Source of the DNA: Cryptomeria japonica
Lineage: Eukaryota > Streptophyta > Pinopsida > Cupressales > Cupressaceae
NCBI RefSeq assembly: GCF_030272615.1
Contig: NC_081408.1
Span: 336,196,793-336,254,792, forward strand
Direction of reading: 5' to 3'
Length of the DNA: 58,000 nt
Positions 11,725 through 24,157 of this stretch are shown piece after piece. The notes under the pieces were generated by a model. That model saw nothing but the letters and a program-made list of their open reading frames with translations. It was not told the origin of the DNA and ran no database searches. A program made the position numbers and the translations under genes. Each line of letters starts with the position of its first letter. The first letter of the stretch is position 1.

Positions 11725-13374
11725 TCATCCATCTTGCATAAGCATTGCACCTATACCTTCTAAAGAGGCATATGTGCATACTATAAAATCTCTAGATAGA
11801 TCAGGAACTACCAAAATCAGAGCACTGACAAGGAGTTCCTTCAAGGTACGAAAAGCTAACTCACATTGTTCTAACCAAACAAACTTCTTCCCTTTCCACT
11901 GTAGAGAAGTAATCGGGTGACCTATCTGGGAAAAGCCTTGAACAAATCGACGGTAGTATCCGGCCAAACCCATAAAACTCCGAACTTCAGAAACGTTGGT
12001 TGGCACTGGCCAATCAACAATGGCTTGGATCTTTGAAGGATCCATGGATACACCTTCCCCTGAAACTATATGACCAAGATAGTTTACCTCTGATTGAAAA
12101 AAATCACACTTTGCCAAATTAGCATAAAGTTGGTTTTCCCTCAAACACTGCATTACCTGTCGTAAGTGACCTTCATGTTCTTCCATAGTTCTAGGATAAA
12201 TTAATATGTCATCTAAGAACACAAGGACAAAATGATCAAGGTAGGTGCGAAAAACCCCATTCATGAGGCTCATGAAAACTAAAGGCGCATTCGTCAACCC
12301 AAATGGTACTACTATGAATTCATAGTGACCATAACGAGTGCGAAACACTATCTTATGAATATCTGCATCCTGGATATGCAACTGGTGATATCCAAATTTT
12401 AGGTCAATCTTAGAGAATATCTTGGCTCCCTTTACCTGATCAAAAAGATCATCAATACGAGGCAAAGGATATCTATTCCGGATGGTTACCTTATTCAACT
12501 GTCGGTAATCAATGCATAACCGAAGAGAACCATCCTTCTTCTTAACAAAGATAACAGGCGCACCCCAAGGAGAAACACTAGGACGAATAAATCCCTTGGC
12601 TAACAATTCTTCTAGTTGTAACTTCAATTCACTCAACTCCTGAGTGATCATTCGATATGGAGCTCTCGAAATAGGTTCTGGACCAAGAACCAAATCAATG
12701 TGAAAGTCTATGTCTCTCTTTGGAGGCATACCAAGAATATCTAATGGAAATACATCAGCATACTCTTGAAGAATAGGGTGACAATCAAGAGCGATTTCTC
12801 GACTCTTTAACTCATCCATGTCCTCAAGAGTAACTACATAAAGCTGACACCCTCTACGCATGCACCGCTTAAGTTGCATAGCAGAGATTATACGTAAGGA
12901 TATTGGTCTCTGAACTCCAACAATTTTCACTTCCTTGCCAAGGTCATCTAAACACTCCACTATCTTCTTGCGATAATCTACGTGAGCATTATGAGAAGAT
13001 AGCCAATCCATCCCCAACACAACTCCATAAGAACCCAAAGGAATGACTCGAAGGTCAACTGAAGTAACTATGGTTCCTAGATTCAACTCACAACTAGGAA
13101 TAAAGGCATCTACAGAAACACGGACACCTGTAGCCAACTCTACTTGCCACCTATTCATCTCCTTAGCAGACGTGAGTCCACACCGCTCCACAATAGATGA
13201 AGAAATGAAAGAATCTGAAGCACCAGAATCAAAAAGTACAGAGATAGGGATTCCACCTAACATACCTGTTGCTTCTATAACTGTACCCTGATGATCAGCT
13301 TGGTGGTTATCCACCGCTGCGAACACTCTGTGAGATCTGCCTGCATCTCCCACTGTAGGCTCTGACACTGCCGG
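11725..13374 (-). pseudogene. Protease and reverse transcriptase region of the chromovirus
   Basis: Retropepsin: [15 protein letters not shown] with the DSGA catalytic motif at about residue 47, followed by LGMDWL. Reverse transcriptase spans roughly residues 220-460, with [45 protein letters not shown] and the polymerase box FLDDILIYP at residues 384-392. The connection [15 protein letters not shown] leads to RNase H. The start of RNase H reads [11 protein letters not shown], with tyrosine where the family has its first catalytic aspartate, so that activity is expected to be lost. Stops at both edges (TGA 13375-13377 and TGA 11725-11727) are in frame with gag and with the RNase H/integrase part. 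Confidence 0.93.
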
Positions 13375-14618
13375 TCATTGACTACCTGTGTTGTGGAAAC
13401 GCTGAGGACACTGCGTAGCTCTGTGACCATATTGCCCACAAGAGAAGCAAGCTCCTCTATTACTTGTCAGACCACTGGATTGCTGATAATTTCCCTGGCT
13501 AGGAGCATGAGATGCACTTTGTGAGGATTCCCCTGTAGGGCCCTGTCTACCCCTCTTCCAATTTCTATTTTTCTTAAATTGAGCATTGCCACCCTTCTGG
13601 CTCTGGAACTGTTTCGGTTTTGATGGTTGCTGCTACTATGGTCCACCCTTAGTAGGTGCCTGAGGAGCCCTAAATGGTGCAGCTGACTGAAACTGATTAC
13701 CACGAGCTCTATTCCCACTGGAAGGAGCACTCCCTATTTGCACACCTGTTTGCCCACCAAGAGCATGGCTAAGGTTTAGCTCTACCAATCGGGCCTTTGC
13801 CACAGCTATCTCTACTAAGGTTGGCTCAAACACCCTAACACCTCCACTAATGCGATCATTCAAGCCCCTCAAGAAATGTTGCACAAGCATGGCCTCATTA
13901 TTACCAATTCCAACATACTACTTGAGCTCATAGAATCTATGCTCATATTGGTCTACCGTCATACCATACTGTCGTAGTGCATGGAACTCATCTACCTGAG
14001 TCTGTTTCCACTGGGGTGAGAGAAACCGTGCCCTAAATCTCTCTAGAAACAGCTCGCATGTCATAGTGTTAATGCACACACCGATCATTTCCTCCTCCAG
14101 TCTCCACCAGATTGACGCGAAGTTTTCGAGACGCATAATAGCACATCTTGCCTTGGTGTTGCTACTATATGGGAATATAGAAAAACACCTATCCAGACCG
14201 ATAAGCCAAGTCTCTGCCTCTAGACCAGTACCCATACCATTAAAGATAGGAGGGTTGGACCTCATCAAGTCCTTTATGTGACCCAAAGAAATAAAATCTT
14301 CATTGCTTGCAATCCCTCTCCTTCTGGGAGATCTTTCCCTCTCTCTCTCTTCTGGCATTGGGTGAACAACCTCAGGCCTAGGGCCTAACCTAGCAAGAAC
14401 CTCCTAAAACATTTATCTTAGCTCTTCCCTTTAGTGAACCTGTTCTTCTGTGTGAGGTAAGTCCTGATGAACAGACTGTTCTGGCTCAGCACTAACATGA
14501 GTAGGTGGTGGTGAAGGACTATGATGATCAGAACCACGGCCTCATTCTCCACCTCTTCCTCTACCTCTGCCTCTATTGCAACCACCATACAGCCACCTCC
14601 CCTAGCTCTCCTAGCCAT
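13375..14618 (-). pseudogene. gag of the chromovirus
   Basis: The likely start is ATG at 14616-14618, opening an Arg/Gly-rich N terminus. A one-base shift near 14590 then brings the reading into the frame used by everything downstream. The core retrotransposon gag domain is visible (AETWLIGLDRCF, RCAIMRLENFASIWW, FLERFRARFL, QYEHRFYEL). A CCHC zinc knuckle, CFSCGQYGHRATQC, lies at 13410-13450. In-frame stops lie at 14542 (TGA), 14431 (TAA), 14413 (TAA), 14404 (TAG), 13918 (TAG), 13636 and 13633 (TAG TAG) and 13375 (TGA). Each could come from CAA, CAG or CGA by a single C-to-T change. Gag and pol share one frame, so the ancestor made a single polyprotein. Confidence 0.9.
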
Positions 14619-14767
14619 GACCGAGTACTACAAAAGAGAAAAGATTCAGATTTATGACAAGGATAAACAAGGAAAAACACAAATGATAAGACCTAATATA
14701 TTAAAAAAAAATACAATCAAGTTGAATAGGCACACTACAAACCCAGAGTACCCAGTGTTGAAACTTT

Positions 14768-14779
14768 GCTCTCATACCA
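14768..14779 (-). other. Primer binding site, initiator-Met tRNA type
   Basis: Three bases inside the 5' LTR edge the minus strand reads TGGTATGAGAGC. The common plant initiator-Met site is TGGTATCAGAGC, so one base differs. Position and sequence both fit the start site of minus-strand DNA synthesis. Confidence 0.85.
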
Positions 14780-14781
14780 AA

Positions 14782-17700
14782 TGTAATGCCCCGTCAGGAA
14801 CCCTAAAGGGAAAACATCATAATCTATGCAACTAAGGGTGAAATAATTTTATTTTTTTTTAAATTAAGTCCATGAATTTAAACCTTAGCACACCTAATAA
14901 CATAGCGGAAGTCTAACACCTGAGTTTCCTAAGGGTTACCAACGAATATTACTTCGTAAATTAAATATTTAAGATAAAATTTCCACAATGAAAGAATCTA
15001 AAATACTTCAAGCAATCATATATTATATACAACAGAATTAAGTAATTGAAGTAGCATACATTACAATATTTCTTTGCTTTCAATATTTGAAAATACATGT
15101 TTTAAAAAATGAAATTACATCATGAGCTAAAATGTTACAAAGTGAAAGTTACATAAAGTTTCTTTTCAAAACCTCTAGTTTTCAACTGAATAATGGATAG
15201 GAACAAGAGCCGGTACATGAATCACGATCCAAGAACATTAGCAAAGTCCTTCCTCGCCTGAAGGTACGTTCCAGTACATCCGATGGGAAGTGACACTACC
15301 ACCCGACCATGTGATTCTGAGAAGGAACCACCCCACTGTGCTGGAGATAGTAGATAACCCTCAAGCAAGCAAAATGAAACAAGAACGAAAGAACTACAAG
15401 ACTCCACTTACATTCATTTGACCCAACTCACAATACACTAGTGACTCTAAGGAGAAAGTGTCATCGCATGTCTTACGGTGGATACCATGGTATGGCCTCC
15501 ACAGGTCCCGACCCCCATCTTGGGTTATCCTGGTAACCTCTCCCAAACCTCCAATTACAACTAAGACTCATGCGGACCTTACCAATCCTCTCATGAAGAC
15601 AAGGTGGTAAGTTTTCCATTCCAAGCCTTCTCGCTACATTATGAGCCCTGTACTAGCACTCACCTATGTGTGAGGCACATTATTTTATTTAGCTTTTTAT
15701 TCTACCCTTCCCTAATCATTTATTAGGTTTTCACTTTCTTAACCAACTTCCAACGGGTTATCCTCTCACCACTTTGGGCACGGCCCTTGCTCGAAAGCCA
15801 CTCTCTCTCTTAGGACACTACGGGTTAGTTCTATCTACAAAACTCTATGGCGACACAGAAAGCTATTCCCAATCTTGACCTACCTCGAATGAAAGATACA
15901 TAATTACTAACCTAAGGTTGACCATTACGAACAACTCATAGTGGCTCATTTCCATAAGGTTATACATCTAAATAACTGGCCAAGACACGACACACAAGAC
16001 ATACTGACAACATGACTTAATGTACTTAGTTGCGACCACCATATAAAACAAGGTAATCTTACGTACCAACACCTATCACAAAATTAACTTGCAATACGAA
16101 TATACGTTGTCAAGACACGAAGAACAATATGGTCGGTAAAACACAAAATTTTACAATTATTGACAAGTTTAAGAGTTCAATTACTCTTGTTAACTAATAC
16201 AGGTATGCCACCTTAATAATTTCCATTTATAAAATAGACGAAGATTAAAATAGATATATTTATTTCATCAAGGAAGTCTTACAATAAGACATAATACATT
16301 TCTTCCATATAATAACAAGTGTGAAATTTGAACTTAAACACTATTCCACTTCTATAGTCATAACGTAATCACAACTTCTATTATATGATTTTATTTAACA
16401 ATCCCTAATGATAAATAAAACATAACCATAACTATTTCATAAGCAAGACAATAACATGACATATAACAGAGATTGTAAATATTAATGAACGTAAACTAAG
16501 AAATTCCTGACCTATTTGAAGTGTTGATCAATATGCAAGACATTAACGCCCTCTCGCCTATAAATGTGCCTTGCTTGCGATCCTTTTCACCAATAATTTC
16601 CAACTCTATCAAAAAACAAACAAACAACTCTCTTGATACTATCAAAACACTATCCTCTCTAAACCTATTCTTCTTTCTGCAATCCACCGTCCTTCCTTGG
16701 ATACCAAAAATAACTTCTCTAATCCTTCATTGCATGTCCCCCCCTCTTCTCTTCCAACTCAATGGTCTATATATAAGGTTGTCATCTACCCTCTTTCCTA
16801 CTTTCAGGCTACCTCTAATAGAGGTGGATTGACTCTAAGTGACACCACTCAAGATCTAATTACATCATAACAGTCCTAATCGTATATGAACACCTATGTG
16901 TTCACCATGTAAAGTTATGCATTAAGCATTTCATGACACCACACCACTAAAGTGGTTAAGTCCATATTAATAATTTATCCATGAGGCTTTTAACTCCAAG
17001 ACTAAGTCGACTTTACTAAAAATAACTTCCTAAAAATAAGCAAATTAAATAACTATCTAATACATGTTGATAATGGTGGATATGGATGGGTTTATGTGGG
17101 TTGGTAAACCACATTATTCTCCAAGTTACTCCCTACATTACCTCTTAACCCTTCATTAATTCCTTCCACTACATACCTGAATGGATATGGTTGCATATAA
17201 ATTGGTGTCACTTTCTACTTAGGCGGTGAGTGAATCAACGTGTAGAAGCCTTTATTTAAAAGGGAGAAGGGTCGACTAAATAAACCGGTCTCCCTGCCAT
17301 TACATCGTGATTGGTTATCACTTTGAACAGTGAGAGGGTGAGAGGTGTCATTGCTGACTGCAGTGTTTTAATGGAGGATACCTCTTATTGCTCTCTAACT
17401 GCAGTGATAGTGGAGGAAGAGGGAGTGTGTGGTTTATGAAGGAGGAGGGTAGTCGGTGGTAATACCGACTCCTCCCTATATTAAGGGGGGTGGTCGATAT
17501 TACCATCGACCACCGTTGACCAAACTATAACCCTCGCCACCTCCTATTCAATCAAGTTTATTTAATTCTCTTTAATATAATTTCGTTATTATGTTTTAAT
17601 AATTAATTAATAACTTTCATTTTAATATTTAAACATTAATCTTCCTAGCAATTTTACGTTTAAATATATAAATATATACTTGTTTTCAAATGCTTATAAC

Positions 17701-18742
17701 TAATGACCCCTTTTTTTCATATAGATTTATATTCGAACAATCGAATCATATATATATATAACTCTTTCGAAAAGCTTATTAATATAATATATCTATAATT
17801 CTAACTTTACATGCATAATCCAAAACACAATAACCCAATGGGCGATATCAACTACTAATAATTCGATCACCTTATCTTAACTCCAATAACTACTTATAAG
17901 TGACTATTGCCTTCTGAGTATATTATGCCCTTACATATATTCAAATGATCGAATTGCAACTATCGAGCTAACAAGCTAATAAAATTCATATCAACTCATA
18001 CCAAGATATTAACTCGTCCTTTATAAACAATATTAAGTCACTAGATCACTTGATTCTTTTTCCTCCAATTAACAAAACTACTCTTTACTCTTATAGACGT
18101 AATAAATGTAACAATTACCAATGACATACAAAAATTGGGAACACTGGGCACGCAAACTGAGCAAGCATCATGCGACTTTTATAAAGATCAAACAATAAAA
18201 TATGAAGACCAAACCAATTGACAGAATGACTAACTGAAGGCACTCACCTGAGTGTAACTGACTAAAAATAGGGTTAACTACTATCTCCTTCACTTCCGTC
18301 AGAAACTATAAGGCACGCTCAGACCTGTGTAGCCAGGTGGAGACGATACCCCGTACCTACCCGATACTTGTACCTGCAACATCCTGCATCACCGACCACA
18401 CATGCATACATGTATATATAGAAATTTCAACATACACACTGATGAAGGAGAATCGCGATGTTCCCTATCTCACCGAGATGAGTGAAGGAAAATCGTCCCC
18501 TTGCATCCCATACACTCACAGATACACAACACACAGTGCATAGATGAAGTAAAGCGTTAGTACATAGCAATGAACCATATAATGCCATAAAACATAAGTA
18601 CATAAATACTGCAAATAAATCATATATCTCATAATCAGATAAAACATGGAACAATGTTATATAATTATGAATAACAAATGATAATGTATCCACTAAGAAT
18701 AACAAGAACAAAATATTAGTTTAAATGAGTAGGGGTACTACA
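14782..18742 (-). repeat. 5' LTR of the chromovirus (3961 bp)
   Basis: This is the partner of 5965-9931, with the same termini. Being the 5' LTR on the coding strand it would have carried the active promoter. Differences from the 3' LTR are mainly single-base transitions plus small indels, such as a shorter (AT) run near 17750. The copy is therefore not very recent but has been kept as a full pair. Confidence 0.93.
18411..18421 (-). promoter_or_regulatory. Possible TATA box of the chromovirus 5' LTR
   Basis: The minus strand reads CTATATATACA about 325 bp inside the LTR. The 3' LTR has a longer TATATATATA run at the same place. This is a plausible core promoter for the element transcript, but the LTR has other AT-rich runs and there is no direct evidence for the transcription start. 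Confidence 0.25.
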
Positions 18743-19918
18743 GAAACTAACCAAATAAATAAGAAAACAAAGATAATTTTTTATTTAAAAGATCATTACA
18801 AAACATGCATTTAACTAAACATGATCATATGGACATACATGTAAGCAAGTGGAATTAACTTACAACATGTATAGATTAACATTCCCTAGCGTATCTCAAT
18901 GACATTACTTAACATAACATTAAAATATGAACAACATCATATAGATTTACAACATCATTTCCTACAATAATATTAATATAATTTCAACTAAGAACATGGG
19001 AAAGAATTCATTTAATTGCACCATTATGCATACACAAATACATCTTATTATTACCACTAATACTATAGGTTTACTTTAATGCTCCAAAACCAAATGTTCC
19101 TAATCATTAATTCCATCATCTAGAAAATTTCTTCAATACTAGAACATAACCATACCATTCTTAATAAAAGAATCTAGACACTGGTCTTTTTATATCACAC
19201 AACTCATAATACAACTAATACAAATATGGTCCATGCAAGTAATACCATCTAATCCAACAAGGAACCATAAACACTAACTTACAAGAATAATAATCTAAAT
19301 TAAATATGCTATCTCACTCAAGTGGATAATCTCCAATATACAACATATACAACATCTTCTACAATAGTGAATTCTAGATTCTACTTGTAAATATAATTAT
19401 CCAAAGTACATGATTGCAATGATGTCTTCTAGTCACATAGAAAACATGATAACTAGTCCAAGAATCCAAGCACAAGCTGAAGAGATAGAGAATCCTCATC
19501 CATGCACACAAACATCCAATGAAGAAGATTCCAATGGAATAAGACAGCAAACCGCCTGACCATGTGACCAAAAAGGTCCATCCCTCATATTGTAGAGAAT
19601 GACATAAGGTCCCACACATACTTTAAACCTAAGTTAACACCTAACATCCAAGGAACATAAACATAGACTGCAACCACATCTAAAATTCAGCTAAAAAGAA
19701 CATAACCAGATACACAATACATGTCTCAACCATAAGCTTAAAGACACCAGAGGCTATCATCAAAACAAGGATAATGTACTAAGACACATAGGGAAGAGTG
19801 GCATCACATGCCAACACAATAAAAAGGGTTTACCTAGTAGTCTCTAGACCTTAATGCCCGTGATACCCATGCAAAACCATCTCAACCTTTGAGAGAACAA
19901 AGGGAGTTCGGTCATGCC

Positions 19919-22900
19919 TGTAGTACCCCTGCCCTAATCAAATTCTAATCTCGGTTTGACCTTGGTTAGTTTATCATGTTATAATGTTACAGTTAGATGT
20001 TTTGATTTTTGTGCATACCTGTTAATGTGGTTTTCGCACCAATTCGTGTGCAAGTTTATTAGTTCTCCTATTTTGTGTTATTAATCTTGGGCTAATGCTT
20101 TCATTAAGTATATATATGTATGCATGTATGACTCTTGGTTGCAGGAGATTTCAAGTACAGTACCGCATGGGTTTGAGGTTCATCTTCGCCTGGATTCGCA
20201 GGTTTGAGTGTACCTCTTTGGTCCTTAGAATTTGGATTAGGTGGTCATACGACCCTCGTTTGACCATAGTCATGCTCAAGTGAGCATCGTCAATCGTCGT
20301 CGATATCCCCTTTGGTTTGGGTATGCAGGTCATTTGTCTGTTTGGCTTTCTTGGGTTGTGTGTTTGTGTGTGGTTAAATTGAGTGATTAATCCTTAATAT
20401 TTAATTTGATTTAATGTGTGTTTTCACATTAGTATTTTGGGGACTTAATTAAATAGGATTCCTTTTATGTGATTAATCATTAATTAGAATTGCCCAATTC
20501 AAGTTGGTATCAAGTTCAATTAAATGGCTAATTTTAAATAATGAATATTTTCAGTTATGCTTTTGAAATGAAAGATTTAAATTTAATTGAAATAGAATTA
20601 ATTTAATCTTGTTGGCATTTTGAAATAGAAAGGTTAATTTCAATTATTTGAGAAGATCAATTTTAAATTGAAAAGCAAGTTTGATATATTGATATAGTTT
20701 AAAAGAATGAATTCTTGGGATTTATTTTAAATAAAAATATTTTAAATCCAAAAATAAATTTTGGTCAAACTTTTCCCATTTAACCTAGGTTTTGGAAAAA
20801 TATTGAGGGGATTATTTTTCAAGAGTATTTTTGGGGAATGAAATTTGGGGATTTTTGCAAAAGAAAGGATTTTTGGAGCTTGCAAATTAGGCTCTCCTTC
20901 AATCTTGCTAGGATTGTTGAACCAGGTAGGCCTCTAGTTTATTTCCTTGGTTTCTTTGTTTTAAAGAAATTGTTTTTGGTGTTTTTTTAGAAATTTAGTT
21001 GTACAGATTAAAAATCTTATGTATTTAGGAAATGAAGGAGTTGTAGTTTGAATTTCTGAATCTAAAACCCTCATTTCTTCCTTTCCAAACCTCTAGGTGT
21101 CATTTTTGCTTGTACAAATTGTGTTTCAAAAAAAATAATAAAAATTGGGGGTTTGGTTGTTCTTGATGAATTTTTGTTCAAACTCCATTGAAGGTTTCCT
21201 GATTAGCTTTTAAATTGAAATTTAGTTTGGGGTTTGGCAGATTTGTTGTTTAAATATTTGTTAATCAATCTTATTTTTCCAATAGGGTGTTTGATTGAAA
21301 GAAATTTTCCTTTTCTGGGTTATTCTATAAAAGCAAAATTTTAGAAAAGCCAAGGTTTTCTGGAAAAATTATTTTAAGTCTCTATTGAGACTGTGTTTTT
21401 GACTGTGTAATTATTGTGTTAATAGTTAAGAAAAAAAACTTAAAAATAATAATAAAGCAACGCCACATGGCAGGGAAAACCCCCACCATGCGGGGAGGTA
21501 GCGTGCTACCAGGAGTAGCGGCTGCTACCAATTGGTAGCAGCACTACCAATGGTAGCAGCCTGTTACCATTTGGTAGCAGCTACTACCAATTGGTAGCAG
21601 TGCTACCAATGGTAGCGGCCTGTTACCATTTGGTAGTAGCACTACCAATGGTAGCGTGAGCTACTAAGGGGCCCACGTGGGTACCCCCCTTTTTCACTTT
21701 AAAAAATTATAATTTTTTTTATATACTTTTTTTAATTGCAAAAAAAAATATAATAATTTAATATTTTAATAATAGATAATTTTAAATATTTTTAATTATA
21801 TTAAATATGGTCATTAATTAATAATTTATGATTAATTTATTATTAATTAATTGTATAATGGTAAATATACATTAGTTAATATTCAAATTCTATTTTATTA
21901 TTAATGCATATTTTTCTAATTAAATACTTGCTTTGTTAATTTTGTTATTAATTATTAATTTGTTATATTTTATTAATCGTAGATTAATAAATATATATTA
22001 ATTAATACTTAGTTTTGGTATTGTTTTATATGTGCGTAAGGAAGTAATTTGTGGATTTGGGAAATGCTTGCCTATTTTTGGTTCCTTTAAATGTATGTAT
22101 CCTTAATCGGAAAAGTGTAATTTGGTTGTAGAAAAGATGAACTTGGAGGAATTAATTTCGAACCAGTATGACAATGATGTTTTATTTGAAGATTAAATAT
22201 CATATTTAGATGGTTAATGTTTATTTAATTATATTCATGTGAACTTGGTTTGAAAACTTGTATTGATGTATTTATGTTATGTTTTGATGCAAATAAACTT
22301 AGTGAGTTAGAAAACCAAGAACGACCTGTACCTAGATGAGGTAGATAATTGCAATCAAACTTAGATCATTTAGAAAACTTGATCGACTTTTAATGTTTAA
22401 ACCATTATGGAAAAAGATTGTATCTACTGGTTATTGCCTATGCAAGTTTATATTTATGTATTCGCTTTTGCTTAAGTAATGGCAAGACATTGATTTGTTG
22501 ATTGGACCCTGTCATATGGTTGATTTGGGGTACCTGTTTCTGTCCTCGGTCTTGAGTTTGACTATTGTCTTGTGATGGTCTTGTATCTGGTCATGTCCTT
22601 TATGCAAGTGTCGAATGATGATTTGTGGTTGACCATAGTTGGTCAGGTCTCTAGTTAGAGTACCGTCTGTCAGTGCACCTCATATGAAGTCATGTTTGAC
22701 CAAATGGTTGTTCCCTCCATTTTGAACTCTATTTGCTTGACCTTGTGTATTCCTAGGTTTAGGAGTTCATTGAGTATGGTCCAGTGTCGTATGGGAAAGT
22801 GGCTTTCGATTGGGGGCTACGCCCAAAGTGGTTGTTGGGTAACCCATCGAAAGTGTGTCTAATAAGTGATAACCTAATAGCATATTAAAGTGCTAGTTAA

Positions 22901-24157
22901 TGAATCACTAAGTAAGATTATTATGCCTCACACATGGGATGAGTGCTAGTACAGACTCGACATGCAGTGAGAAGGCCTGAAATGGCAAACCATCATCCTT
23001 GTCTTCACAAAAGGATGTGTGGGTCCACATGAGGCTTGGATGGGTTGGAGGTTCGGAATAGGTTGCTAGGGTAACCCAGTGGATGGGGTCGGAACCTATG
23101 AAGACCTACCATGGTAGCCATACCAGGTTATGTGATGACACTTGTCCCTTACATTCGCTAGTGTGTTGTTGTGGCGTCTTGATAAGAGTACTGTTGTGGA
23201 GTCATCCTGTTGCTTATGCCCTTGTGAGTACCTGATATCATGTTAGACCTTGGGTTTCTTATGATGGGTTGCGAAGACTTAGTTTTGTGGATGCTCTAGT
23301 GGATCTTTGTATTTGCTTATATTATGTTCAGTTGGATCCTTTCCTATTCAGGGATCATTTATATATTTATTTGACCGATGTGGTCGTATGTATTATTGGT
23401 TATGTTCGCCTTGATGGCAGGATTGTATATGATGCGACCTTATGTATTCTTCCCTATTATTTAATGATCATAGGGGTCTTGCAATTGAGCAGACTGGAGA
23501 TGTAGCCCCCTAGGGGTGAACTCTGATATCAATTCAGTGTTATGTGGTGCTTATGTTCTTATGTTCCTTTTTAGTTTTAGCATGTATAGATGGCATTATG
23601 TTAGAATGTATTAAGTGGATTAGATGAAATTAATCTTAAATGCATGTATGCAGTCATCTTTTAAATGCAATAATGTGGATCATGAAAAAATGTAGTTTTG
23701 AATAATAGAATATATTCAGTTATTTATAATGAAATTAAGTATGCATGGAAAGAACTCATTAGTACATAATGAAATTAAAGTATGCTATGAAATTAGATGC
23801 ATGATTTAAGTTTTAATGGAAGTTAAAATGTAAGGTATGGATAAATTTTAATGGATGAACCTTATCATGTGATCTATATTTTTGTCTTACTAAAAGAAAT
23901 TTATCCCTGTTTAAAGTATTATCTTATCATTAAGTTAGTTAGCTTAATTAAATTAATTAGCATGAGTTAAGTTAATGTGGAATTAATTAATCACATTGGG
24001 AAACTCTTTAGGTGTTAGTTGAAGCCTTCCGTTGTGTAATTTGAACTTTGATATCTCATTGTATCATTATGTTGTGTTTAATTAAAAAAAAAATTATGTG
24101 CACTCCATTTGTGTGTTTTAGATTTATCCCTTTGGGGTTTCCTAGTGGGGCATTACA
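19919..24157 (+). mobile_element. Solo LTR (4239 bp), related to the chromovirus LTRs, opposite orientation
   Basis: It starts TGTAGTACCCCTGCC and ends GGGGCATTACA, the same termini as the chromovirus LTRs but on the plus strand. The 5-bp duplication ATGCC (19914-19918 and 24158-24162) is perfect. A long segment at about 22740-23160 is a reverse-orientation relative of chromovirus LTR sequence (for example AAAGTGG...GGGTAACCC). No internal coding domain is present, so LTR-LTR recombination removed the body. It sits inside the older minus-strand LTR. A palindrome cluster lies at 21497-21666. Confidence 0.9.
21497..21666. repeat. Cluster of GGTAGC/GCTACC palindromes in a 60-bp higher-order repeat
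   Basis: The cluster contains the perfect palindrome GCTACCAATTGGTAGC (21524-21539) and its core again at 21584-21597. It also has CTACCAATGGTAG at 21544-21556, 21603-21615 and 21642-21654, TTACCATTTGGTAG variants between them, and GGTAGCGTGCTACC at 21497-21510. The three variants recur in order with a period of about 59-60 bp, two full copies and part of a third. The local composition is far more GC-rich than the flanks, which are nearly pure A/T from 21700 on. Confidence 0.85.

Larger units (their letters stand above)
5965..18742 (-). mobile_element. Complete chromovirus-type Ty3/gypsy LTR retrotransposon
   Basis: Two near-identical LTRs (5965-9931 and 14782-18742) flank a 4.85-kb internal region, bounded by the perfect 5-bp duplication GAAAC (5960-5964 and 18743-18747). 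Coding is on the minus strand in the order gag, protease, reverse transcriptase, RNase H, integrase, chromodomain-like tail. A primer binding site close to the plant initiator-Met type lies next to the 5' LTR and a polypurine tract next to the 3' LTR. The domain order and tail fit a chromovirus, probably Del/Tekay-like. The LTRs together (7.9 kb) are longer than the coding part. The polyprotein frame is broken by about fourteen stop codons with almost no frameshift, so this copy cannot make its own enzymes. Confidence 0.93.

Noticed and set aside
18427-18711. 94-codon minus frame also present as 9682-9900
   Set aside because: It is in both chromovirus LTRs near the putative TATA box, has a different length in each, and matches no family.
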